Source: Siphonodentalium dalli
Lineage: Eukaryota; Mollusca; Scaphopoda; Gadilida; Siphonodentaliidae
Assembly: GCA_032622095.1 (NCBI GenBank)
Contig: CP136063.1
Coordinates: forward strand, 31,870,987 to 31,934,986
Direction of reading: 5' to 3'
DNA length: 64,000 nucleotides
Both the position numbers and the translations under genes were made by a program. The notes under the pieces are model-generated. The model searched no databases. It saw only the letters and a list, made by a program, of their open reading frames with translations, and was not told the origin of the DNA. Below, piece by piece: positions 44,501 to 55,500 of this stretch (positions are counted from its first letter, which is position 1; each line of letters starts with the position of its first letter).

Positions 44501-46975
44501 CATTGAACTTGGTAGGATTGTCCCAAGTAGCGTGCAAGGCAACACGATATAACTGTTGGTCTGCAGTGAATATGACAAACGCTTGTCCAGCTGATCGAGA
44601 TAAAGTTTGAGCTTTTGTCATTGCAGCTATCATTGTCTGTGAATCTGCTGGTGGTCTGTCTATCAGCGGGAGATAGACAATATTTGTCTTTAGTCTAGCA
44701 GACTGTCCCCGACACAAATTGGTATTGTATCCATTATATTCGGGGCAGTTGTCCTTGTAAATCACATCCTCAAAGTGATGGCTGAATTTACCTGAAACGG
44801 TGGATGTGGGAACACTGTTCATTACAGGGTCCTTAGTAATTTTGAATTGAGATCCGTCAATTGCTTGTTCATCTATCGTCGTATTTGGAAGGTCATCTTT
44901 CTTCAAACGAGGAATTGTCCGATCACCAATACTAACATCACAAGCTGCCTGGGTCATTATCATTGCAAGTGAGTGCGTCGACGATTTCCCATTTGGAGAG
45001 CTGATATCACAGTCAAAATTATCGGCTATAATTTGGATCATACCATTGGATGCGTCATTTATTCCTTGTTTCGCTGTATCCAATGATGCTGCCATAGCAG
45101 CTGATTTTTTGAATCGACGTAGTTCGTCGTAACTGCATGTAACACGATACTCATACATATGATTAACAATCAGCTTGGAATCACGTAAAAGCACGCCAAG
45201 TGCTACCTGGAGATCTGTGGCTTGATTGAGGACGATACTTGTGATAATACTGCCAATAAGGAGTGCAGGCAGCGATCTGTCTAACTTTGTTGATATAGCA
45301 GCGAGGAAAGTCATCAATGTGCTGGAAACAGATTCTACAATGGATATCCTATCAACATGAATATTGTATTCCGATCTGTTGCTGGTAATGTTTTTGCATT
45401 CCTCAACCACATGCTTAGCAACTGTTGTAATATGCGGTTCTAAATCGTCTCCACTTTCTTCCTTTACCAATCTCAAAACATTTGCTGTATTTTGATGGAA
45501 AGCTAAGACACTTGCATAACCGACAGCAGACAGTGTAAGGATTTCGTCACAAAAGTGACGTTTCAGTTCAGTGATCAACTGTGACCGTGCCAAAACACAC
45601 CCGCTGTGGGCTTTATATTCGTTGTGCAGTTCAACAGAATTCCAAATACGTTTCTTGTTGCTCGCGACTACATTGATGACATGTTGTAAAGCTGTATCCA
45701 CATGAGCAGTCACTGTGTGTTCAGATTCAGTTGGCGTAAGGCATCTGTTCTGGACAAATTTTGTCATACAATCCTTATGATAACGCGCATCAACTGCATG
45801 AAGGTCACTCAGCGCACTTCCAATCCTACAACGAACCTCCTGTCCCCAAACATCCCCTCGAGCATCACATTTTTCTAGTAGCTCTATCCTATATGGCTTT
45901 CCCTCTTCTGTGTGAGTCGAGCGACACATATATGCAGGGCGCCATCTTCCTGGGTTTTTATTATCCTTATTAACTATGCACTCTTGTCCACAATACAAAC
46001 AATGCAATTGGAACTGGAATCCAGAAACCGATCGGCGAGATCTCTTAGGAGGTATAGCAGGTGATGCGTCCCTTCTTACAACATCCAAGTTGGTTTTTGA
46101 CGTATATCGAGCAATGCAGTTCCTATGAAAATGAACTTTTAAGTTTTCATCTTCCAAAAGTCTGTCCTCTAAAATTGCATGTAGGTGATCGTCATAAACT
46201 TTACTTGCATTAATAATAGTCAGAATCCTACTTGTATTAGCATTAACCGAACATAGGTCTGTCGAAATACACCTGTCGCCATACCGAAATTTAAAAATGC
46301 ACTCTTCCGTCATAGTTCATCTGACATGAGTCTGAAACTGAAAGGAAAGACATTAATTTATATACAAACTCCGAAATATATATATCAATCAATTAGTAAT
46401 TCAGTCATCAACCAAGAGTATAATATGTGACACGAATGTGATTGCCGAGAAAAATCTCACCTGAAACAACTTAATCGCATTCAAAACAATTGTGACATAT
46501 ACAATAAAATAATGATGTTTTAATGACAAAACACTCCATAGTATAATATACATCGGCAACCACATGCAAAATAACCAATTGAGCCACATCATTGCAGCTC
46601 CAAACTCAGTTATTTTAGCATATCGTTATTTATTTTTTATATTTTCACATATTTGGCGGCCATTTTGGAAGCCATTCTTTATTCATGACACCGACATTCC
46701 ATATTGCACTCAGGTAATATATTAGGTTATTTTTAGGGACCAAATTGCAACCGTATTGTTATTTGGAAAAAAAATATCAGCTTCAAACTAAAACTAGCAT
46801 ATTTTGGCAGCCATCTTGGACGCCATCTTGAATTTCTCAAATTGCTCAATGGTGAGGGGTCCACATCACCCTAGAAAACGTTACAGAGACCATCCCCATG
46901 AATAATCAGCAAAGAAACAAACTATAACAGAGAATTTTGGGTCAGGCCAAAATTCGACACTTGGCCGCTGGACTA
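41502..46975 (-). mobile_element. Academ-type DNA transposon, copy 2 (5474 bp, inverted)
   Basis: Termini TAGTCCAGCGG (41502) and CCGCTGGACTA (46975) are flanked by GTA on both sides (41499-41501, 46976-46978); with one more base the duplication could be read as GTAT. The unfilled sequence can be read in sister fingers at about 47890-47925 (CTCTTGTGTATCGTCAGGTG) and 40985-41010. The length equals copy 1 and every ORF is the same, lesions included, so the copies look identical or nearly so. Orientation is opposite, with 5.29 kb between them. It splits a zinc-finger gene. Confidence 0.9.
42016..46313 (-). pseudogene. Academ-type transposase, copy 2 (interrupted frame)
   Basis: Mirror of 31400-35697: 1043 codons from 46313 to 43182, the continuation in another frame to 42974, a stop, the XPG-like nuclease block at 42925-42530, and the cysteine-cluster C-terminus at 42507-42016. 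The frameshift near the 43182 end, the in-frame TGA and the last frameshift match copy 1, so neither copy can make the full protein without recoding. The antisense reading frames of up to 157 codons inside it are shadows. Confidence 0.83.
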
Positions 46976-48632
46976 GTATCGTCAGGTGAGTCGACTGAAT
47001 AAATGACTTATCGCACACATCACATTGATATGGGCGATCGCCAGTGTGGGTCTTCTTATGTCTCGTCAGGTTACTCGACAAGGCAAATGATTTCTCGCAT
47101 ATATCACATTCATACGGGCAATCTCCCGTGTGGATTCTCTTGTGTTTGGTCAGGTTACCCAATTCAGTGAATGATTTCTCACACACATCGCATTGATATG
47201 GGCGATGACCCGTGTGGATCCTCTTATGTTTTGCCAGGTGACTGGACGCATTAAATGATTTATTGCACACATCACATTGATAAGAATGATTCCACATGTG
47301 GATCCTCTTATGTGAAGCCAAATAACTCGACCGAGTAAATGATTTTTCGCATACATCACATTGATACGGGCGATCCCCCGTGTGGATCCACTTATGTTTC
47401 ACCAAAGTGCTCGAGTGAGAGAAAGATTTATCGCACACATCACATTGATACGGGCGATCCCCCGTGTGGATCCTCTTATGTTTCACCAAAGTGCTCGGGT
47501 GAGAGAAAGATTTATCGCACACATCACATTGATACGGGCGATCTCCCGTGTGGATCCTCTTATGTTTCATCAAGTTACTTGAGTGAGAAAATGATTTCTC
47601 GCACACATCACATTGATACGGGCGCTCCCCAGTGTGGATCCTTTTATGTATTCGCAGGTAAATCGACTGAGTGAATGAATTCTCGCACACATCACATTGA
47701 TACGGGCACTCTCCCGTGTGAATCCTTTTATGTTTCACCAGGTCACTCGAACAAGTAAATGAATTCTCACACACATCACATTGATACGGTCGATTCCCCG
47801 TGTGGATATTCATATGACTCACCAAGTGACTTGACTCAGTAAATGATTTATCGCATACATCACATTGATACGGGCGATCCCCAGTGTGGAATCTCTTGTG
47901 TATCGTCAGGTGAGTCGACTGAATAAATGACTTATCGCACACATCACATTGATATGGGCGATCGCCAGTGTGTGTCTTCTTATGTCTCGTCAGGTTATTC
48001 ACCTGAGTAAATGATTTCTCGCAAATATCACATTCATACGGGCGATCCCCCGTGTGGGTTTTCTTATGCCTCATCAGGTTACTCGACAGAGTAAATGATT
48101 TCTCGCATATATCACATTCATACGGGCAATCTCCCGTGTGAATCCTCTTATGTTTAGTCAGGTTACCCAATTCAGTGAATGATTTCTCACACACATCGCA
48201 TTGATACGGGCGATGACCCGTGTGGATCCTCTTATGTTTATTCAGGTTACCAAATTCAGTGAATGATTTCCCACACACATCACATTGATAAGGACGATTT
48301 CCTGCATGGATCCTATTATGTCTCGTCAGGTGACTCAACTCAGTAAATGACTTTTCGCACACTTCGCATTGATACGGGCGGATCCTCTTATGTGAACAAA
48401 AGTCACTCGACTGAGTAAATGATTTATTACACACATCACATTGATACGAGGGATCTCCCGTATGTAGGCCTATCTTCATATGTTTCGACAGGTTACTCGA
48501 CTGAGTTTGTGACTCGACTGAGTTTGTGACTCGACTGAGGTCACTCGGCTTAGTTTGTGTGTGTGATGTATTTACCGACGAGTGTTTGTCATCTCCTGTC
48601 TCCATTGTTGATGACTCCACCTCCCCATACAT
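46881..48632 (-). CDS. C2H2 zinc-finger protein, locus 3, truncated by transposon
   Basis: The ATG at 48632 begins MYGEVESSTMETGDDKHSS, a leader shared with loci 2 and 4. After about 60 residues rich in Ser/Thr with NSVESQTQSSNLSK, 17 fingers follow without a stop; the first is degenerate (SHKRI runs straight into RPYQC, losing its last histidine and linker). Helix segments include ELSHLTR, EFGNLNK, ELGNLTK, LSSNLMR, QVNNLTR, QSTHLTI, ESSHLVS, CSSDLVK, HSSNLMK and RSSYLAS. The eighteenth finger stops after QSTHLTI and the frame runs 31 codons into the Academ end (LVQRPSVEFW...) to a stop at 46881. Family role: nuclear DNA binding, probably transcriptional or anti-transposon control; target unknown. 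This is the only long finger frame in the window without internal stops. Confidence 0.75.
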   Translation of the reverse strand: MYGEVESSTMETGDDKHSSVNTSHTQTKPSDLSRVTNSVESQTQSSNLSKHMKIGLHTGDPSYQCDVCNKSFTQSSDFCSHKRIRPYQCEVCEKSFTELSHLTRHNRIHAGNRPYQCDVCGKSFTEFGNLNKHKRIHTGHRPYQCDVCEKSFTELGNLTKHKRIHTGDCPYECDICEKSFTLSSNLMRHKKTHTGDRPYECDICEKSFTQVNNLTRHKKTHTGDRPYQCDVCDKSFIQSTHLTIHKRFHTGDRPYQCDVCDKSFTESSHLVSHMNIHTGNRPYQCDVCENSFTCSSDLVKHKRIHTGECPYQCDVCENSFTQSIYLRIHKRIHTGERPYQCDVCEKSFSHSSNLMKHKRIHTGDRPYQCDVCDKSFSHPSTLVKHKRIHTGDRPYQCDVCDKSFSHSSTLVKHKWIHTGDRPYQCDVCEKSFTRSSYLASHKRIHMWNHSYQCDVCNKSFNASSHLAKHKRIHTGHRPYQCDVCEKSFTELGNLTKHKRIHTGDCPYECDICEKSFALSSNLTRHKKTHTGDRPYQCDVCDKSFIQSTHLTILVQRPSVEFWPDPKFSVIVCFFADYSWGWSL

Positions 48633-49199
48633 GACTCAACTGTATCTGTTTCCGTAGTACAATCTTGATCCTATGAGCACTAGACTTATCCTACATACGA
48701 TTACCCGACTAAAGCTGACAGCAAAACCCAACGCGTTTGAAAAAATTGGTCTTAAGCAGTGGTGGGTGGAATAGAACAATGTCACAATACATAGTCTACG
48801 AAACAGCTTGGAAAACGAAGATCGGTTGGTTGGTGTGTCTGTGAAGTTCTTTAAAAGAGACTTCGCTCTGTAAGGCAGATCTGTAATTTTCAGTTTTCGT
48901 GACCATATATGATATGTGATTTCGGAGGAACTGTTGATTACATGGAACAGGACAGTAATGCGGATGTTGGACAACATTAGCGGCGTCAGGTCAGATTTAG
49001 ATTATACATGCAGATCAGGATTGATATGACTTCCGGTTTCAAACACGTGTAAGTTCCAAACAATGTCGAAATGAAAGAAAACAAATATAAACAGCAATAA
49101 AGATAATCTATTACACACATCTCAAGATGACAAAATATATAAAGATTAAAGGTGACTGTAAACCCAGAATGGCCAACGTCAAACAATGCCAACAGCTGA
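48633..49199. other. Upstream region of zinc-finger locus 3
   Basis: AT-rich with a 113-codon minus-strand frame (48636-48977) lacking any recognisable domain. It presumably holds the promoter and leader of locus 3 and, toward the right, the unlocated 5' end of the next retrotransposon. No TATA box or splice site can be assigned with confidence. Confidence 0.4.
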
Positions 49200-49270
49200 C
49201 CTACGAATATTGCCTCACCTAATTTCGCTGCAATTCGTAGTTCTTGTGTTTCAACACATCCAACATAATC

Positions 49271-51604
49271 ATGAATAAATCAACCACAGGTACCGATAAT
49301 GATAACTCAGATAAGGCGCAAATGAACATTACTTTAGACAATATCAAAAAAATGTATGACACTAGCAACATCACTTATAAAGAAAAACCAAGAGTACATG
49401 GCAGACTGCTGCCTTTCGAAGCTATTGATCATAATCTATATAAACCGAATGCGCACGCTACGTCGTTTGTTACTACCAAGGATAGAATTCACTGTTGGAT
49501 TTATACCCTATGGAAAAGACTATATATCGAGAAAGGTTCGATTAAAGAGACTGAGGTGGAATGGATGGATTCGCATGGCACAAATCCAATCTCAACTGAA
49601 TTTATAATTAAAGATAAAATGCTTACCAGTAAAGAGGATGAATTCTTGTATAAAGTGATCGTATATGTCACAACTGGAAAAATCATGATACAAGGGAAAG
49701 CACACAAATTATGGTGCCACGAAGAATTTCAAGCAACAAAAGAGCAAGTGGACTTGTTAGCTACCGATATCAATACATGTAATTCTAATCAAGCCAACAA
49801 TGATGAACAAAATAAGGAAAACAAGCTTGGTACAGAATCTCAAGCTACCAAAGATATTATTGACTCATCGGATGATTCACCGACATCAATTCAAGAAGAA
49901 ATGAATAAAAAATCAGCAACTGATATGGACAATGTGAAGATAAATTGTGCGAAAGGTGATCATAATATTCAGACAGAGGATGAAGTAATAAACCAAAAAT
50001 CACCTTATGATAATGATACGGTCAAATTGAAGATAAATTGTGCGAAAGGTGATATTATTCAGCCAGAGGATGGAAAAATAAATCAAAAATCACATAATGA
50101 TTTGGAAAAAATTAAGACAAAGTGTGCGATAAGTGTTACTCATCCTGAGGTCGAAGAGAAAGATTCAGGAAATTCCGAAACTTTAAAAGAGTCAAACCTA
50201 GATCTAATAAAAGAATACATAGATAACAGACTAAATGTTTTTGAGGAATCATTAACTATAATAAAAGAACATATTGTGGAACAAACTAGTATACAAGCGG
50301 TGAATAAAGAAAGCTCCAAACAAAATGAGGAAAAAGAACGACTCCAGAAAAAAATACAATCACTCAAAGACCGTGAAAATGAACTACTGAAGAAAGTTGA
50401 CGGCATGTTAAATGTGCAAAAGGAATTGGAATCAAAAATAAAGCATCTGGATGACCAAAATTTTAAAGCTAATAAAGTAGGACTTCAGAACAAAATCAGC
50501 GAACTTAAGCAAGAAAGAAATGAACTCGAAAAAATAAATGCTGTAAAAGACACCAAGTTACAGTCGCTCGGAGTCCGTGAAATTGAACTAGTGACGAAAG
50601 TTGAGGGTGCGCTCAAGACGCAAAAGGAATTGGAATCAAAACTAAAGCATCTTGAAGACTCTAATTATATACTGAAAAAAAAATGTGAATCACTAAATGA
50701 TATGTTGAAACAATCAGACAGAAAAATCAGTGAGTTGACATTTACAGGTAAACAAGATAAATCAGAGGAAGACACAAATTACTGTGATGTTCTGGTACTT
50801 CATGACTCAATACTTAAACATATTAAGACAGATCGTCTAATGTCAGGTTTTTACCATAGACCTGAAGAAATATTCACAGCACGAGTTGAGGATGCTATTA
50901 TGGTTCTAGAAAAAGACTCACCAGTATCAAAAAAGCTTGATATACTGTTACATGTGGGAACAAACAATCTTAAATCTGATAGCACAGAACAAACATGGGA
51001 ACAATATCAAGAACTGATTGACTTGGCATTGACCAAATGTCAAACACTATACCTATCACTATTGACCCCATGTGACATTCAACCCCTGAGGGGAAAATGT
51101 GCCTATTTAAATGGCATTTTAATCTCCAAATATATCAATGTAGACAAAATACACATAGTGCATAACAATAACTTTAAGACAGCTTATGGTAGCCTTAAGA
51201 AAAACCTGTTTGACAGTGATGGACTCCATGTGAATGCGGGTGAAGGCACTAGGTTGCTGGCTGGTAACATACGGCATGTGTTCTCACATGTAAAGACTGG
51301 TGCCTCCTCCCCAGTGCGTGGGAAGACCAATTATCGTCAAACAGGGGGCCATGGCTATTCCAAGCCTCATTTCTCATTCCAAGGGGATTCATATTCCCAA
51401 GGAAATCCGGAACGTGGTTATTATAATAAACCACCTAATTCAAATATCCAATTACCCATCCAAGGGAACTCTTATTCCCAAGGAAAACAAGGGCAATTCC
51501 AATTCTCAGGGAATTATGGTAATTATGGTAATTACCATGGTAATACAAGGCAGTGGTCACAGTCAAATGGAGGGGGAAATAACTTTAATAAGCATCGTTA
51601 TTAA
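49271..51604 (+). CDS. Retrotransposon ORF1 with SGNH-hydrolase domain
   Basis: 777 residues from the ATG at 49271 (MNKSTTGTDNDN); a TTG nine codons upstream is less likely. Residues about 25-150 form a folded-looking N-terminal segment with conserved Trp and Cys of unknown family. Residues 170-300 are acidic with internal repeats (NCAKGD twice, then INQKSPY/INQKSH). Residues about 330-490 are a coiled coil with a duplicated KELESKIKHL/KELESKLKHL heptad block. Residues 505-670 resemble SGNH hydrolases: LHDSIL near 512 (block I serine at 515), GTNN at 563-566 and DGLH at 650-653. The tail is Gly/Asn/Gln-rich (SYSQG repeats, NYGNYGNY). CR1-like ORF1 proteins with esterase domains bind element RNA; the esterase role is unknown. 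No CCHC knuckle is seen. Confidence 0.87.
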   Translation: MNKSTTGTDNDNSDKAQMNITLDNIKKMYDTSNITYKEKPRVHGRLLPFEAIDHNLYKPNAHATSFVTTKDRIHCWIYTLWKRLYIEKGSIKETEVEWMDSHGTNPISTEFIIKDKMLTSKEDEFLYKVIVYVTTGKIMIQGKAHKLWCHEEFQATKEQVDLLATDINTCNSNQANNDEQNKENKLGTESQATKDIIDSSDDSPTSIQEEMNKKSATDMDNVKINCAKGDHNIQTEDEVINQKSPYDNDTVKLKINCAKGDIIQPEDGKINQKSHNDLEKIKTKCAISVTHPEVEEKDSGNSETLKESNLDLIKEYIDNRLNVFEESLTIIKEHIVEQTSIQAVNKESSKQNEEKERLQKKIQSLKDRENELLKKVDGMLNVQKELESKIKHLDDQNFKANKVGLQNKISELKQERNELEKINAVKDTKLQSLGVREIELVTKVEGALKTQKELESKLKHLEDSNYILKKKCESLNDMLKQSDRKISELTFTGKQDKSEEDTNYCDVLVLHDSILKHIKTDRLMSGFYHRPEEIFTARVEDAIMVLEKDSPVSKKLDILLHVGTNNLKSDSTEQTWEQYQELIDLALTKCQTLYLSLLTPCDIQPLRGKCAYLNGILISKYINVDKIHIVHNNNFKTAYGSLKKNLFDSDGLHVNAGEGTRLLAGNIRHVFSHVKTGASSPVRGKTNYRQTGGHGYSKPHFSFQGDSYSQGNPERGYYNKPPNSNIQLPIQGNSYSQGKQGQFQFSGNYGNYGNYHGNTRQWSQSNGGGNNFNKHRY

Positions 51605-52524
51605 AGATTTTTAAGAGGAATAAGTATCACAATAAACAAATCGTCAACCACAATTGTATCAATCCCTGAAAGACATTAGGTCAATTAATGAACAGTATTG
51701 ATCTAAATGACCAGAAGGTCATGCATCCTTTCCTTAATATTAATCAATATTACATTACTGGACACTTTGTAATTGACTAAAGTTTTAAACTTTTATGAGC
51801 AACACAACTTAAGCAACACAACTTAAGTAACTCAGTAAGAGTCAAATTTTTTAGAGGGAACTCAGTTATAGATTAGCCGACTGGCTTAAAATATGAAGAC
51901 AAACATCCTCATTTTTGGGGATAGAACAGGGCTACAATTTAAATTGTGATGACTGCTTGTTGTTCTGAACTTGCTGCAAAGGTACACAATGTTGTGATGA
52001 CTGCTTGTTGTTCTGAACTTGCTGCAAAGGTACACAATGTTCAGGTATTGTTTAATTTGAATAGAATAATTTATTTCAAGATGTTTATTACCCCAAAGTT
52101 GGGGTTTTTGTTATAGTTTCAAAAGTTTATAAATATTGAAGACTCTGAGTTTCAGAAGCACAGAAATTGAATAATCTTGTTAGCCAAATCATTACATATG
52201 TTTTATTAGTCTAATCTCTAATTACTACTATTCCAAACAACAATGATTATTTAATGCTTAGGCTATGATAAGATTAACCCGTGATATGGTGTTTTAATTT
52301 TATTCTGTAACTATAGCGATCTTCACAGCAGTTTTACAGTTTTGTAAAATTACAGTGTTGTAATTTTATCCAGTAATCATTGTGATTTTCATCAAGTTAT
52401 AAAACAATTATCTATAAAACAAGAATTATTAGTAAATTTCTGAGTTCCTGAAAAGGGATATTTGTGCTATTGGAACTTGAATTATTTGTATTTGTTTTCT
52501 TTCAGAATAGACATTGAGTATAAT
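51605..52524 (+). other. Inter-ORF spacer of the two-ORF retrotransposon
   Basis: A 920-base AT-rich gap. It contains two tandem copies of a 48-bp unit (51944-52039, unit begins TTGTGATGACTGCTTGTTG) and, just before ORF2, TTTTCTTTCAG (ends near 52504), which looks like a 3' splice site. Whether it is used is unknown. Such a long gap is unusual if ORF2 is translated by reinitiation. Confidence 0.6.
51944..52039 (+). repeat. Tandem duplication, 2 x 48 bp
   Basis: Two identical copies containing GACTGCTTGTTGTTCTGAAC and GCTGCAAAGGTACACAATG. It lies between ORF1 and ORF2 and may be a recent replication slip. Confidence 0.95.
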
Positions 52525-55500
52525 ATGAATATGAATCAGAAAAATTTACTAGAAATTAGCTCCTGGAATGTGAATGGCCTTATCAGAAAGGTGAACAATG
52601 AAAGGACATCCAAATTAGATAATGAAGAATTCATTGGATGCCTGAAGTCAGATATCATATTCCTACAAGAAATTCATGTTGGTAATAATGAAATCCTCAC
52701 CCTCCCTGACTACAAGTGCATCCTACAATGCAGATATGAGAACACAAGTAGGCTTAAAGGAGGGATAGCACTTTTTATCAAACATACTATTACTAAAGGA
52801 GTCACAGTTATTGATAGATCATTGAAAGATGTTATATGGATAAAACTAGACAAAAAATTCTTTAAAACCACTAAAGATATTTTTGTTGCATCTGTTTATA
52901 TACCCCCAACCAACTCAACATATACAAAAAGAACAAACATGGACTCGGTTATTTTAACCAAACTAGCCACAAGTATTATGACCTACAAAAAATTGGGCGA
53001 AGTTATGATCTTTGGAGACTTGAATGCTCACATAAACAGGAATGACGAGGACTTTATCAGAAATGACAATGACAACATACTGAATGACTTTTGTCCCGAC
53101 AATTATTTACCAGACAGTATACACCTCAAGAGAAATACACAAATCCACCAAACAACTGATGTATATGGACAGAACATTTTAGATATATGTATAGGGGGGC
53201 AAATGAGGATTTTAAACGGGAGAACGTTGGGGGACTCCATGGGGAAAATTACATATCATGGCTACAATGGATCCGCAATTGATGACTACTGCATATGCAG
53301 TCCTAATATTTTAAAGGAAATAGTTTGTTTTAAGGTTGGCTCTTACAACCAACAACTTACAGATCACTGTATGATAACTGCAAAAATGAGAATAAAAGAC
53401 GCTGTCTCAAATAAACCTGAGTATATACTGAAACCCCAAGTTAAAAACTTAAAGTGGAATGAAACTGAAAAAATACAATTTGAGAGGGTTGTGGGAGAAA
53501 AATTGATTAAATTTGCCCCTGATGTCACTAGTGCTAAGGGTACTGAGGACCCAAACCAGATAAATAATATTATAAATACACTTAACCAGCACTTACTGTT
53601 AAGCACAGGAAGTGAAAAACCAAAAAGCCAAAAATCGGTCAAAAAGAAGAAAAGACAGAACAAATTATGGTATGATAGAGATTGCGAAGCTATATACCGA
53701 AACATAAAACATATGTCGAGGCAACTTGCAAATAATCCACAAAATAATGACCTTAGAATCAAAGTTAGACTCGAATCTAAACTATATAAGAAGACTATAA
53801 GAAACAAGCAGAGAAATTATCGTAATAACCTTATGAAAGAAATCGTAGGATGCACTAGCAGTCACCCTTCAGAGTTTTGGGATCTGGTGGGTAAATTAAA
53901 TCAAGAAAGAAAACCCGACCCATGTCTAAACATCACCCCTTTAGAATGGGTCTCATACTTTCAATCTCTTTTCAAATCTGAAAAAGAACCTGCTTTTGAC
54001 AATCTACAGATTGAAGATCATCCTTGTATCGAATGGAGCCAAAACAATTTAAACAACGATATAACAACGCAAGAGGTGGTTAGTGCCGCTAGAGACCTTA
54101 AAGTGAAATCCTCAAGTGGTAAAGATGGAATTACAAACTCCATGCTGAAAACCACGTGTTTATCTCATGCCAATATGTTTGCTGATATATTTAATTTAGT
54201 CTTGAAAAGTGGAGTCTACCCTGAAAGCTGGCATCAAAATCTAATAAAACCTATTTTTAAAGGGGGTAGTGTATCTGACCCCTCAAATTACAGAGGAATT
54301 GCCCTATCATGCTGCATGGAAAAATTTTTCGCAAAAATCCTGAATAACAGAATGAACAAATTTCTCGAAATCAATAAAGTTATTTGCAAAGAGCAGATTG
54401 GATTTAGAAAAGGAAGCCGCACCACTGATCATATATTTACGCTGAAGACTTTAATTGATAAAACAGTACAGAATAATCAGTATCTGTACACATGCTTCAT
54501 TGACCTAAAAAAGGCTTTTGATTTAGTAAACAGGAAAGCACTATTTATTAAGCTTGCTCATTATGGAATAAAAGGTCATTTTCTAGAAATATTGAGAAAT
54601 ATGTATGAGAAAGTTGAATATGCTGTTAAATTACCTGATGGAATAACCCATGATTTGAAATCATCTGTGGGGGTCAAACAAGGTTTTGTACTCAGCCCCA
54701 CATTGTTCTCATTATTCGTTAATGATATCCCAGGTATTTTTGATGAATCATGTGACCCAGTAACCCTCGCTGACAAAAATCTCTCATGTCTTCTTTATGC
54801 AGATGACATAGTCCTTATATCTAAATCCAAAGATGGACTTCAATCCTCACTCAATAAGCTACAAGACTTCTGTAAGATGTGGGATCTCACCATTAATATA
54901 AATAAATCTAAACCCATGGTTTTTAATAAATCTGGTAAGCTATTAAAAAATATGAATTTCCTAATTAATAACCAAAACATAGAGAATGTGAAAGAATATA
55001 AATATCTCGGCTTTATCTTCAAACCATCAGGGGTGTTGTCGGCTGCGCTCGGATACTTAGATAAGAAAGCCACAAAAGCCTCATTTTGTATAAGAAGTAA
55101 ATTCTACGGGGCTAAGAAAAACACCATGACATTATTAAAACTGTACCATAGTTGTGTTAAACCCATATCCTTATATGGCGGGGAGCTGACCACTCCCGAC
55201 CATATTGTTCGGAGAGCATCTGATTTTGAGACAAGAGCAAGTACATTTCTCCCAGATAAAAATCAAATGAAATTCATGAAATTTGTTCTTGGTGTTAACA
55301 GATCTGCCACCAATATGGCCTGTTTTGGAGAATTAGGAATATTTCCTGTCTACATTTCTGGAATAAAGAACAGCTTAAACTACCATAACCACTTGGTTCA
55401 ATCTAACCCTGAGTCATTAGTACACAAGGCTTATTTGGAAAATCAGAAACTTGAGATGGGCTTTTGTGATCAAATAAAAATAATATTGGAAAAAGTAGAC

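Noticed and set aside
47339..47674. 111-codon plus-strand frame with repeated [12 protein letters not shown] text
   Set aside because: It is the antisense of zinc fingers in locus 3.
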